Shown: piece after piece, positions 43,107 through 54,200 of the stretch | How positions within the stretch are numbered: position 1 is the stretch's first letter | Layout: the number at the start of each line of letters is the position of its first letter | Source of the DNA: Euptelea pleiosperma | Lineage: Eukaryota; Streptophyta; Magnoliopsida; Ranunculales; Eupteleaceae | Assembly: GCA_035048495.1 (NCBI GenBank) | Contig: CM068546.1 | Coordinates: 11,104,435 to 11,168,434, forward strand | Direction: 5' to 3' | DNA length: 64,000 bases | The notes under the pieces: generated by a model | Told to the model about the DNA's origin: nothing | What the model saw: only the letters and a program-made list of their open reading frames with translations | Databases searched by the model: none | Position numbers and translations under genes: made by a program

Positions 43107-43192
43107 TTCTAGGTTTGTTTTGACAAACTTCAAAAAATACGGTTCTTTTCGGAAAATACCCTAAAACTTGGGTTCGTTTCGAAAATTTTTCG
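43090..43192. repeat. MULE right terminal inverted repeat
   Basis: Inverse counterpart of 38942-39045. It starts inside a palindrome (CGCCAAACTGTTCGGCG, 43090-43106) and ends CGAAAATTTTTCG immediately before the 9-bp target duplication. Confidence 0.9.
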
Positions 43193-43392
43193 TTTCTAAA
43201 AATACCCATATATCCTACGTAGGGATTGTTTTCTGGGCCCGTGGGCCATGATTTAATTTGTCTTTTTTGAGACTCTAAATGGCCCTTGGAGGCCAGTAAC
43301 ACTAGGTCTCATGTAGGGATTGATTTCTAGACCTAAGGTCTATAATGACATGTGTTCTTATGAGGATTCAAAGTATTGCCAAGTGTTCCACG

Positions 43393-43835
43393 TACTCCAT
43401 CGTCATACAATCCTGCATGTAGGTCTTCGCCTTTGACTACGGCAAACTATTATGTTATGTAGAGACTGATGATGCTTGAAGCACTGTACATGGGGAGGAC
43501 TTTTTCTTGAGGGCATTTTCGTAATTTTAACATAGAGATAAGGAAACCCTAATTTCTTCTTGAGGTTATATATACCTCAGTTGGTGATCAGAGACATGTA
43601 TCCTAATTTTGTACTATGTGTGTTTCTTTTTCCCTAGAGCATAGTGGAATCAGTGTGGATCCGTGGACGTACCTCAATCTAGAGGGAACCACGTAAATCT
43701 CTGTGTTGTGGTTGTTTACGTCTTTGTTTTATTGTTTGTTTATTGTTCTTTCTTCCCAACACAAACTTTGGTCCTAATGAAGTTCAACATCATTGCATAC
43801 AACACCCTCATTGATGCTTAGTCAGGGCAAAGCAG
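43393..43835 (+). pseudogene. PPR-gene fragment, copy 2, split by an insertion
   Basis: Left part 43393-43448 reads YSIVIQSCM, a stop, then VFAFDYGK. Right part 43768-43835 continues LMKFNIIAYNTLIDA, a stop, then SGQSRQ. Joined, this is a PPR unit (YNTLIDA is a canonical PPR phrase). The gap is filled by the 313-bp insertion 43449-43761. It is the counterpart of 36760-36855. Confidence 0.5.
43449..43761. mobile_element. 313-bp solo-LTR-like insertion
   Basis: Flanked by CAAACT on both sides (43443-43448, 43762-43767). The empty site is visible in the duplicate at about 36826-36840 (GCAAACTCTGGTCC). Near the start is TGTTATGTAGAG, the end is CCCAACA, and the tail (GTGTGGATCCGTGGACGTA, ACGTAAATCTCTGTGTTG) looks like a Copia LTR end. 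The first four bases before TG are unexplained. Confidence 0.65.
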
Positions 43836-43860
43836 GCAGTGATAGATAGATTTATTGGAA

Positions 43861-43922
43861 GAAGTGTAATTTTGGGAGGGTAACTAAACACTAAGCCCAA
43901 CCGAAAACAGAAAAAAGAAGCA
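43861..43922 (-). repeat. E2-gene upstream segment, copy 2 of a duplication
   Basis: Matches 38061-38118 (ACTAAACACTAAGCCCAACC then CGAAAACAGAAAAAAGAAG). In this copy the E2 gene itself is missing between the PPR fragment and the upstream segment, so about 1.2 kb has been deleted. Confidence 0.65.
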
Positions 43923-43939
43923 AGGAAGTGGTAAATCAG

Positions 43940-43963
43940 AAAAAAAAAAAAAAAAAAAAAAAG
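43940..43963. repeat. Poly(A) run of 24
   Basis: An uninterrupted A tract at the right edge of the duplicated E2 upstream segment. It could be a microsatellite or the relic tail of a retroposed copy. Confidence 0.85.
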
Positions 43964-44730
43964 TATGAATGTAGGCCAGATAAGCGCTTACGAATCAGAA
44001 CACCCACATTTTCTACGCACCGACAATGACACTAAGGAATGAGATCATCCCTAATCTCTAATCTTTGCTACTTATAACCAAATGCACCAACAACTCACTT
44101 TTTTCTTCCAACTCCACTACTTATTTCTATGGTGTACAAATATTATTTAATGAGAAAATGGGGCACCACGCTTCTTCACTAGCACTTAAGTGACCCGGTA
44201 GTGATGACCCATTTCTTTTTGCTATTTGTTTTCCAAAACTACCCTTATATTTTCAATATATTTTTCTATGTACCTAAGGGCATTTTGGACTTTCACACTT
44301 TTTAATATTTATACTTCTTCTCTACATATTTCATTTTCCATTAAAATACATGGTCGACTATCAAATTGCAACTCATAGAGGGCACATAAAAGATATCTAA
44401 TAACTTAGAAAACAAAACCCGACTCTATTAGTAGACGGAAGGTCCCAACAGCCTCGAACTGCGCCATTTATGTGTTCCCCATTAACAGCTGCCACTCCTT
44501 ATTCCTGGTGGTTTGTCAGCTTGTGAACCCCTACAGGGAGTTTAAAGAACAAGATCAGTAAGGGAACTCTCAAAATAAAGTAGGGCCTGATCATTACTCC
44601 CATCTTCTTCAACCCCTCCTTCAAACTTAAAGCAATTCCTTTTTAGGTTACCCTTCTTCTGACAGAAGTAGCAGTATATAGCTCAACCTTAACGCCTAAC
44701 CCCTCCGCCTGTACGCTTACTGTTCGAAGC
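43964..44730. other. Intergenic stretch without recognisable gene
   Basis: Mixed-composition sequence. No ORF, inverted repeat or element end seen. Confidence 0.4.
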
Positions 44731-44734
44731 ATGG

Positions 44735-44850
44735 TTTTAAAAACGGCCGTTTAAACGGTTTTAACGGGCGTTTAAATGGTAACGCCCCAAGCCCGTTTCG
44801 TTAAAACACGTTTTGTCGCTTTGAATTTAACCCCGGCCATTTTTTTCGTT
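44735..44850. repeat. hAT MITE fragment (CATGGTTTTAAAAACGG)
   Basis: Starts with the CATGGTTTTAAAAACGG terminus seen at 46152 and 15434, with AACGGCCGTTTAAACGG words inside. The right end is missing. Confidence 0.55.
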
Positions 44851-44978
44851 TTAACGGCCATTAAATTCTGAAAAATTTATCCCTATTTTTTTAATGTAAA
44901 TGATAAAAAAAATTAAACCATTTTTCTTCGTTTTGGTCACATGATCAAAGTCAAAGGAAGTAACTAAATTTTTGAATG

Positions 44979-45634
44979 GCAAATTTCTTAAATAGAAAAA
45001 AATTTAAATGTATTTACAAAAACAAAAAACACTTTCCAACAATTACAAAAAAAATAATTAAACACCCTTTGCAAGCGCGTCTCTCCCATACAAAAATTAA
45101 AGTTGAAAAAGGCTGACAAACACCCTTTAGAAGTCTGTACCTGACAGACACCCTTTAAAAAGGTGTTTGCCCATAGAAGAGTAAAACTTCTGTCACAATA
45201 CTGAGTCACGGGGCACACTCTTAATGGACGTTGACCATATGGATGTTTGTCCAGTCTCTCCGTGGACCTGCAAACCAAAAATCAGACTGATCAGTAATTT
45301 ACAACCTTTGGATCTTTGCACTCAAATAATGATCAAATTTCTAAGGTTAAAATCAACCGATGAAAATAACTTCGATCCAACGCTTATAAACCACTGATCA
45401 TGTATATTTTTGGTGTGTAGGTCCACCCAGTGATTGGCCAAACATCCATGCGGTCAGCGTGCACTAAGAGTGTGCTACGTGACTTGTATTGTGACAGAAG
45501 TTTTACTCCTCTGTGGGCCTTGTAAAGGGGGAGAGACGCCCTTTGAAAGGGTGTTTAGTTACTTTTTTAGTACTGTCAGAAAGTTATTTTTTTGTAAATA
45601 CATTTAAATCTTTTTCTGTTTAAGAAATTTTCCG
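44979..45634. mobile_element. 656-bp foldback element with 11-bp target duplication
   Basis: Flanked by ATTTTTGAATG on both sides (44968-44978, 45635-45645). Long arms: AAATTTCTTAAATAG and ATTTAAATGTATTTACAAA pair with the right-end complements, and an inner arm pair (GAGTAAAACTTCTGTCACAA / TTGTGACAGAAGTTTTACTC) carries family B words. A 9-11 bp duplication with long arms suggests a MULE-derived MITE. Confidence 0.8.
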
Positions 45635-45654
45635 ATTTTTGAATGAAGGGATGA

Positions 45655-45910
45655 AATAGGGTGTACATCAGGCCCAATACAAAGTCCAGCCTGAAATTCA
45701 GCCAAACCCGAGTTTCAGGTTACCCGAACCCAGTCCCAAAAATTTTCAAGCAGGCCTGGATTCCACCACCCGAGCAAGCCCAAATATTTGCCTGAAATCC
45801 GACCTTGAGCCTGAACCCGTTTTGTTTTTTTTAGGGTTTAGGGACCGGAAACTGCCCAACCTGAAACAGGCCGGAGCAATCTGGGTAAACATCAACCCGG
45901 ATTTTTAAAT
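45655..45910. repeat. CCCGAA/CCTGAA-word repeat, hAT MITE debris
   Basis: Begins AGGGTGTACATCAGGCCC and ends near GGGTAAACATCAACCCGG, an inverted-like pair, with CAGGCC/CCTGAAA words inside. No exact target duplication found. Confidence 0.5.
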
Positions 45911-46151
45911 TTTAATAATTTTTTGTTAAAAAACAGAAATACCCGGATAGTTCATTTATCGATTGGTTGAATGATGGGTTTGGGTTTGAATATTTTGCTT
46001 GCCACTTGATCTTTCTTTAGAAGTTGAAATCTTAAGTCGAAAATCATTGACCTTGACTTTTATGTCTTTCTAGCGAGCATATGTAAGAAGGATTTTTCAG
46101 AAAATACCTTTTGGACTTGCTTCCCTAAGAGTCCCGTCTCCATGTTTGGAT

Positions 46152-46421
46152 CATGGTTTAAAAAACGGCTGTTATAACGGATTCGGACCTACCCCGTTAC
46201 TTTATGTACTGTTTTAACGCTCCAAAAATAATGACCGTTATTTTTTTTAAAATGCCCGTTATTTCCATTATAAATTTTATTTAAAATTTGAATTTTAGCA
46301 CCATTTTTTTTCATTTTTGCCTGTGCATTACAAACTGTTCTAACGACCTTTATAACGGAAAAAAAAATGGTAATGCCCCCAGTTCGTTATACCGTTAAAA
46401 CGGACCCTTCTTAAAACCTTG
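46152..46421. mobile_element. 270-bp hAT MITE (CATGGTTTAAAAAACGG ends)
   Basis: Left CATGGTTTAAAAAACGG and right TTCTTAAAACCTTG pair imperfectly, and AACGG/CCGTT words fill the interior. Flanking 8-mers do not match, so the insertion is old or the borders are off by a few bases. Confidence 0.65.
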
Positions 46422-46734
46422 GTAAGCTATTAATACATACTAGTGGAAGCATGCAATGCATGAGGGAAAGAATGCAGTAGGTGGCTGCAAACAATAAGCA
46501 AATGACTCTTATCCCCCTCTCCCCCAACAGCTTTCCCCTCCCCAACCATATGAATATTTTCACAACAAATGTTTGTCATTGCTACAAACATTATCCTGCA
46601 AACTACAGACAGGAAATCAAGCAGGGACTCAAACTCATTAACAAACATACAATACCAGATGGGTAATCTTTTTTTTTTTCGCATCTAAACAAAGATTACA
46701 CGGAAACCATCTCGTAGCCAAATTACAATTAAGA

Positions 46735-47478
46735 TCATCCATCAAAATCTGCCTGATTTGTCTCCATGATATCACGAGTAAATATCCATCCACACATCAG
46801 CCCAAAAATATCCTGGCAATCTTTGATCCAAATGACAACAATGCAAGGAGGATTAATTACCCAATTCAGACAGTAAACAAGGAGTTCTAGATCAGTCGGT
46901 AAAGTGGATTTTGGTCCTTCAAATAGCAGGACAGATACCATCCTGTACCACCCAAAATTCAGCATAAATCAACCAGTGAAGTAGCCTGATATAATCAGAT
47001 TTCGTTTTCTATTTGCAGCTCCTTCCATCTGTCTTATTCAAATCTTTCACCCAACCATACGGGGCTCATTCAATTCTTACTGTTATTCAACATATACGTA
47101 TAAATCCGTAATGAAGACAGAATGAGAAAATAGCAGAACCAGCTCACACAACATTGTTCAATGGATTTCAGGACCTCCGCCAAACTAGGTGAGGAGACTA
47201 ATTGTTTCATGTATGCATGGAGTAGGGGCAGATGATAATCTCCAGAGATCCTGGCAAAATGGACAACTGCAGTCAACATTCATACCTATATAGAGAAGAA
47301 GCTCCCTGGCAAAACGGCCATTCCTGCTGGGATCCTGCTTCACTTCATTAACAAGAACAGTTGCACACCCACACACATCCAGCCATTTCATAAGGTCCCT
47401 CCCCCAAACTTCATTCAGGAGCATTTGATACATCAAATTAGGCAAGTTGACTGGATGTGATAAAAAGATCTTAACCAT
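46735..47478 (-). other. Unrecognised minus-strand frames downstream of the ARID-HMG gene
   Basis: Three protein-like frames on the minus strand: 47478-47185 (LLNEVWGRDLMKWLDVCG, KQDPSRNGRFARELLLYIG), 47279-47070 (VVHFARISGDYHLPLLHAYM, SPSLAEVLKSIEQCC) and 46965-46735. The first two overlap around 47185-47279 and would join by one frameshift, as in a decayed exon. I cannot assign a family. It could be a pseudogene or part of the ARID-HMG 3' transcript. Confidence 0.3.
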
Positions 47479-47810
47479 TTGATATAATTTGTTGTAACAA
47501 TTTTGTACAATTCACAAAAGTTGCAAAAATCTAAGAGACGCAAGGACGAAGAAAATAAAAAACTAACAAGATTAAACATTTACTTTTCTGTGATTCATCA
47601 AACCCTCTTCCAACTACAAGTCTAAAATCTGCAAAAATTGAGGCCCTTTCCCCCACAAAAGTCATTGGTAACAACAGCATATTTACTTTACAAGTAAAAT
47701 AAGTTAATAAAACCAAGAACAGAAGAAAGAATTTTCATGTGAATCAGTGAGTATGCTCGAGGAAGCAGTGATCATGATCAGCATCAACCTCTATTTGAAA
47801 AACTACTAAA

Positions 47811-48257
47811 CTACAACTCGGTGTTAGTTACTGACTCTTTCTTCAATGACTCTGACACATTGCCCGAGCTTGAACCTTGAGCATCACTCTCATCTCTAAC
47901 CTTCTGATCCCTCTTCTGCAATTCAAAACCATCTCCCTCGGTTGACAGATCCACGCCTACATTGCCAGATTCTATACCATCGCCTGCTCCCGCAGACATC
48001 TCCATTTCCAAATTCTTTTCTGGAGTTTTATCCTCGGAATCACTACCGCCAGAACTACTATCATTTTCTAGAGTCTGGGAGTCACCTTCAGCGTCCATTT
48101 TCGGATCTGATTCCACCATCGCTACCTCTGGCACTGCAAGCCGCTGCTGGATTGGCACAGCATTACTGATAATTTGACCTGTCCTTAATCTCTCCCTGTA
48201 CTCCTCCATCTCACTTCTGTACCTCTCTTTATCCTTTAAGCCTCTCTCCTGGTAAAC
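47811..48257 (-). CDS. ARID-HMG last exon (HMG box end, acidic tail, stop)
   Basis: 148 codons plus TAG. Begins VYQERGLKDKERYRSEMEEY, the third HMG-box helix, and continues with a tail rich in Ser, Asp and Glu (DSSSGGSDSEDKTPEKN) ending SVTNTEL. Acceptor ...tttcag. Acidic tails in HMG proteins tune DNA affinity. Confidence 0.94.
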   Translation of the reverse strand, partial: VYQERGLKDKERYRSEMEEYRERLRTGQIISNAVPIQQRLAVPEVAMVESDPKMDAEGDSQTLENDSSSGGSDSEDKTPEKNLEMEMSAGAGDGIESGNVGVDLSTEGDGFELQKRDQKVRDESDAQGSSSGNVSESLKKESVTNTEL

Positions 48258-51200
48258 CTGAAACCCACAAACGAAAACACAAAAGAAATTGAGTTGGAAG
48301 AAATAAATTTTGTAATATTCTCAGATTTTATAAATGAAATTAGAAATTGACGAGCTATAGGGTTTCACACTCACAGCTTTCTCGGACTCTGTTAGTTTGT
48401 TCCATAGATCACCAATCATCTTACTGATCTCCCTATCCTTCCCTGGATGAAGTGGTTTCAATCTAGCATGCTGCTCTGCGAAGAAGAAATTGTACCCACT
48501 TCTGTTAGGTTTTGGATGGGCAGGGTCTCTCTTTCTCATCTCAGATTTCTTCCGACGCCGGCGACGGCGCACACCTGATGCCCCAGTGTCATTGGCACTG
48601 TTGTGGGCAATAATGCCAGAATACTGTGGCACTTGACCAGTTGGGTGTTCAGGAATGTGATACAGGACACCTTGTAGCTTCTCTGTGCCAACTGTAACAG
48701 TGACCAGATAACCATGTTCAAATTTCCCATCAATGACTCCAACCACAGGACAACGCAACGAAGATGAACTTGCTGCAACAAGAGGAAAAAGATGACATTT
48801 TTAGTACACTGTCCAAGATAATAACAAATGGTTTCAGGAGATGAAGAAACAAAGTCGTTTTTGTTTAAAGATGCCACCATATATCTTGAATATTATAATA
48901 GCAAGACCACAGCGGCAGCTGCCGCTGTTCTACAAACAAAGAACTTAAATGTGTTATAGAAATCTAACTTTTTGTAGGCATATTAGTCTTGTGCAATGAT
49001 AACTCTATTGATAAATTAGGGGAGTTACACGTTACCCGCACGAACCAAATGGAAATTTGGAAACAACTCCCACTTTCTAAGAAAATGCCCCCAATCTACC
49101 CGTGGTCACCCATTCCTCATTCCCCTATTTGTACTCACCTCCTTGCCCCTCATTGTCAGGTCTTAGACTCATGAAATAAATAAATGCACTCTTTCATATT
49201 TCTTCTCAAATTTTCATACTCTATTTTAACTATTTCTTTCACATATAAATACAATTTTGTACCAACCTTCAAAAATAATTACCAGGCTTGGGAGTAATTA
49301 TTTGTCTGACGAGCTGCAAATGCTTCTTCTTTTCTTTCATTTTGGTGGGTTACTTTTTCTATAAGTTTTTGATACATGAAGTGAAATCAACACATGATTT
49401 CCCTATTGACATCTTACAATCTGACCTGTTTCATGGGCGTACCTGAGATCTGTGTACCATATATACCATAAATGCATACATGCTGTATACAATCATAATG
49501 CACCAATTACAATTACCATTCGACGAGCACACCTATTTTTATCCCATTAATGTTTCTCATTTTTGGGGTCCCACATTTTTGTCCCCTAATTGCCTATCAA
49601 AATTTTTTTTTGTTACAACTACAATCACCATTCGATAAGCACATCTATTTTTATCCCGTAAATGTTTTCATTTTTGGGGTCCCACATTTTTATCCCCTAA
49701 TTGCCTATCTATTTTTTTTTGTTACGTGCACATACCACCGACTAGTTTTCTTAATACAAGGAGAGTGAAGAAGAAACCTCCAGATACGAACTCCCCAGTA
49801 CTTTTCCTCCGCTTGTGGGCAGCAGCTGCTTGAACTTCTGAGGATGGAACCACTGGTTCAGCTAATCGTTGAGCTGGAACTCGTGTCGGAGAAGGACTCT
49901 GCAATGGATCTGCAAAATATTTGTCAGGTACTTTAGAGAAACCCCATTACACTTGCAAAGACAGCAAACACAAGGCTATTGAAGTTGTGAATGCACCTGC
50001 TGAGGGAGGGGTCCAACCCTGGGCTCCAAAGAAATAGATTTGCTCGTAGTGATGAATCAAGGAAACATAGTACTTGCGCAGGACAAAAGAGGCATTTGTC
50101 GCCGTAGAGGGAAAACTGAAAACAGCAGTTACTTCTTTCCATCTTCTCTCTCTAATGACCTGCATCGTCTTGGGCAGACAACTTAAGTAAGAACAAGTGT
50201 GAAAATGCCAACAGCTTTTAAACCATAATAAGAGAATGTATTATTTATCAGAAATCCTCTCATGTGGAAAGCTTAAGAAACATCAGTAAGTAAAACAATC
50301 AGTAACTACTCTATAACAAGGCCACTCCATTTTTCCAAAAAAATGCTGCATACTTGTGATAGACCAACACATATTGTGACTGCCATTAAGAGAAAACCCT
50401 AACTCGTTACTTCTCTTTTAAAAATTATGTATGAATATATAGTTCTAATATATTTCCATCTAAAAATGTTCTAAGATTTCCTTCTTTAACAGAAAGAGGT
50501 ATAACAATAGACTGTTACCTCAACACTTAAATGGATGTTGTACCCATGTCCAACACTTCATTTTTTAAGGGTACATTTGGGAACCTATAAAAAGGCAAGG
50601 GTTTGAATTTTGATTCCCGAGGTGTTTCTCAAAAAAGCACTTCTAGCTTCTTTTAGACGCTGGAAGCTAAAGTGCTTTTACAAACCAAACAGGTATTTAT
50701 GCTTCGGCACCAAATCCCTTTTTGCAGGAGCAGTATCATTGGGTCTTCAATCAATCAACATCTTGGAAATACTTTGGAGTAGTTGTTGATCTTCTACGGA
50801 AGACTCCTTGCAAGGCATCTTACTAAGCAACCTTTTTTTGAAAATCACTCCAAAATAAACAAATTTCTTCGTACTCTTCCAAGTCTTCTTGTGGTTGCAC
50901 CTCTTATTTTTTTAGCTAAACCATCATATTGTATAAGCATTTCCTTTGGGAACCATCCTCATTGATAAACTTGTCCCATATTCTTCTTTTCATCTTCCTT
51001 TTGTGGTACCCATGAATAGTACCGTGAACAATACTGATACCAAATAAAAGTAAAAGAGAGAAGAGTGGAGAGATCGTAGGGATTTTCGACTCCGATACTA
51101 AATTTGATTCAGGACAAGGGAAAACCCCGTTCTCCAATCGGATATACTTTTGGCTTCGCACCAAATTAGCGTGGCTTCACACCAGTTTTCCTTTCACAGG

Positions 51201-54200
51201 AGATTTCTCAAAAGAGTTCTTCTATTTCTTGTATCATAATGAAAGAATTGCATGACGATGGTTTAAATACTAACTCAAATAACCCTAATCTAATTTTAAC
51301 CATCCAAATAAACTAATAAGATCCAATGGTCTAAAAAAATACAACTTATACCAACTAAGTAAAATTACAATAATCCCACTAACTTTGGCCATTTGCTTCG
51401 GAAACCAAAACACTAAAAAAATAAAAGCTAAAACTAAAAAGAAAATAATAACTCTCTTTAGTAATCCGGTCTAGTTGCAGATTGTCTCGTAGAATGCTCT
51501 CGCATCAGATGGGTCCCTTTCAAATTTTGAAATGGATAAACAACTCCTATCACATTCGTTTGTTTGATGATTGGGATATTTCTCCAAGCACTACAGTTCT
51601 CTCCAATCCAAACAGGATGACACATGCAAATTTTGGTCCAATCAAAGTAGTTAAGGGGCTTATTCAATATTTAATATTTTGCATTCTTGCTAAATTTAAT
51701 TAGTTGTGCGACTAACTTTTGAGTCCACATTTGATAGGGTTCGAAAATGGGCAAGATATAGTGTCTGGGATGATATCCAAGATGAGATAATCATCCTGCT
51801 TGTCAATTTGGTTAAGATAAAAGACAAGGAATTCTAATAACCAATTTGGCTTTATACGAGGGAGTCAACTATTGAGACGAATGAAGGAAAAGTTTAGAGA
51901 AAAGATAAAGAATCTTTAAATGGTCTTAACTTCTAAAAATTAAATCGTAGAGTTCCTATAGAGTTAATTTAGTGGGCATTAGAAAAGAAAGAAGTACCAA
52001 ATGGTTACATTGACATTATTAAGGATATGTATAAGGGAATAATGACTAGTACGAGAACAACTAATGGAGAAAAAAGTGAGTTTCAAGTAATAGTAGGTTT
52101 ACACTAAAGGTCACCCCTACGTCCGCATCTTTTTGCTCTAGTTATAAATGAAATAACCATTCATATCCAAGTGGGTGTCCCTTGGTGTATGTTATTGCAA
52201 ATGACAATATTATTTGACGAGACTAAAGCCAACATAAATGCAAAACTAGCTCTTTGGAGTCAAAGGGTTTTAAAATAAGTCAAACAACGACAAAGTATAT
52301 GGAATGTATCTTTGGTAAGGACGCACAAAGATATGATACGCCAATAATTGATGATCAGGAGACCCCAAAGCAACCATTTTAGTTATCTTGGTTCTATCAT
52401 CCACAACAAGGGAAAGTTTGATGAGGGCATTTCCCATAAAATTAAAGCTAAGAGGCTAAGGTGAAAATGAGCTACCACAGTCCTATGTGATCGACGCGTA
52501 CCAATCAAAGTAAAAAAAGAAAGCATTATAAGACTAGCTTTGCTTTATAGAGAAGAGTATTGGTCAATCAAGAAACAGCATGTTCGTAAAATGAGAATAG
52601 CTGAAATGAGGATTCAAGATGGATGAGTAAAAATACTAAGAAATACAAAATCAGAAATAAACACATTCATGAAACTACAAGAGTAGTGCCAATAGTGACA
52701 AAATGAGGGAAAGTCGATTGAGATGGGTTCGTCATGTCCAAATAAGACCAATGGCAACACTAGCGAGGAGGAATGTGTAGGAGGACGGTTCAAAAACAAT
52801 AAAGGAACGTAAAAAAGGACTTGGATTGGCCACACAAATCTTGTTCAAAATACTAAACTGTCATGTCCATGACATACCCTTTCCGAGTTATGTCATATAT
52901 AATCATGAACAACTTTCAAAATGTCAATATGCCATACTTTCTAAGGTTCCGTCATCTGGCACCACACAGGTACATAGCTAAGTTAAATTTTTTATGTAGG
53001 AAACCTAGTCACAAAAATCTCCGATTTTTTAAAGAAAACTCAAATTCACGAATCAATCGCCGATTAATCGGCAAAATCACCGATTAATCAAAAAACTCGT
53101 CGATTAATCAACTGGGATCCATTTTTTCTCCCCTTTTGATTCCGATTTTGCTGATTGTTGGAATTATGAAAGATATATCATGCTTATGAGGACTTATAAT
53201 TATGAAATTATAGATGTGCTTCTCATCATATAAATGTGTTTTGTTAAAAACAACGTTTCTAACTTGAAAAATGCCATGATATATTTTTATTTATTTTTTA
53301 TTTTTGCCGATTTCAGCTGATTTTTACCAAATTTTCCCGACGTGACCCCTTGCCAAATCCTGACTTTGTGACTATGGTAGGAAACCCAACATGGGTAAGT
53401 GGTGACTATAAAATTGGACATCTGTCTTACCCAATTCTGTGACATGACAGCAACTTTAGTATTAAATTTTTTTTACATTAAGCATAAGTTAAATTCACAT
53501 CATTTTAATTTAGTTCAGTACAACCTTTCTCGCTCGTGCGTACGTGCTAGCGCGAGGGAGGGGGGGCTGTTTCAAACAAGCCCAACCTAAGAAGTCACCC
53601 ACATAGCTACAACCGGCACTTGATAATTATTAATTGGGGTCATAAAAACATGCACAACGAAAAACAAAACTTTAAAGGAGTGGATTGCGAGAACAGAAAA
53701 TCTAGTTATGGGAACCAAGGAAACATGGTAACATTCTCTTAAGAAAGGCAGAAGAGGGTAAAACTGTGGAAGCACGAGCATTTTCCCAAGGAGAAATTGT
53801 TGGTAGAGATCTCATCATATTCATAATTGATTGACTTTAATTCTAGGGTCAGAGCACACAGTAAGTCCCAATTCTGCTTTCTAAATTATTTTGAAATAAA
53901 AAGTTAGTTGCAAATAAAATAAACCATCGAAATCTTTCATGTATTACTGTTCCAAACCCAATTCCATCAATTTCTTTACAGCCTTCTCAGAAATTAGGTT
54001 CTTTGTTGTCTTCATCAATCGCGATACCCACCCATCTTAAAATCTCACAAGACATCCCGAACTCGAACTCCACTGTATCTTTGATTGGTTCACCTCTAAG
54101 GTTTGCTTCCAGTTGGCTCCATTTATTTAATCAGATTTCCAGTCAAACACCCACAATGAAAATAATTTAGCAAAAAATAAAATTTGAATGAGAATAACTA

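Larger units (their letters stand above)
38942..43192. mobile_element. MuDR-type MULE transposon, 4.25 kb, inactive
   Basis: Terminal inverted repeats of about 104 bp (CGGAAAATTTTCGAAAGGAA at the left; complement of CGAAAATTTTTCG at the right end) and an exact 9-bp target duplication TTTCTAAAA (38933-38941, 43193-43201), the Mutator hallmark. Inside lie a broken transposase (39409-41085), nested foldback MITEs (41110-42690), a G-rich run (42764-42790), and, next to each terminal repeat, an array of 17-bp palindromes at a 32-bp pitch (39028-39201, 42905-43106). Confidence 0.93.

Noticed and set aside
38942..43192. CRISPR-like interpretation of the 32-bp spaced palindromes
   Set aside because: Spacers are short (15 bp) and AT-rich, units are degenerate, the arrays sit at the two ends of a transposon, and the host is a plant.
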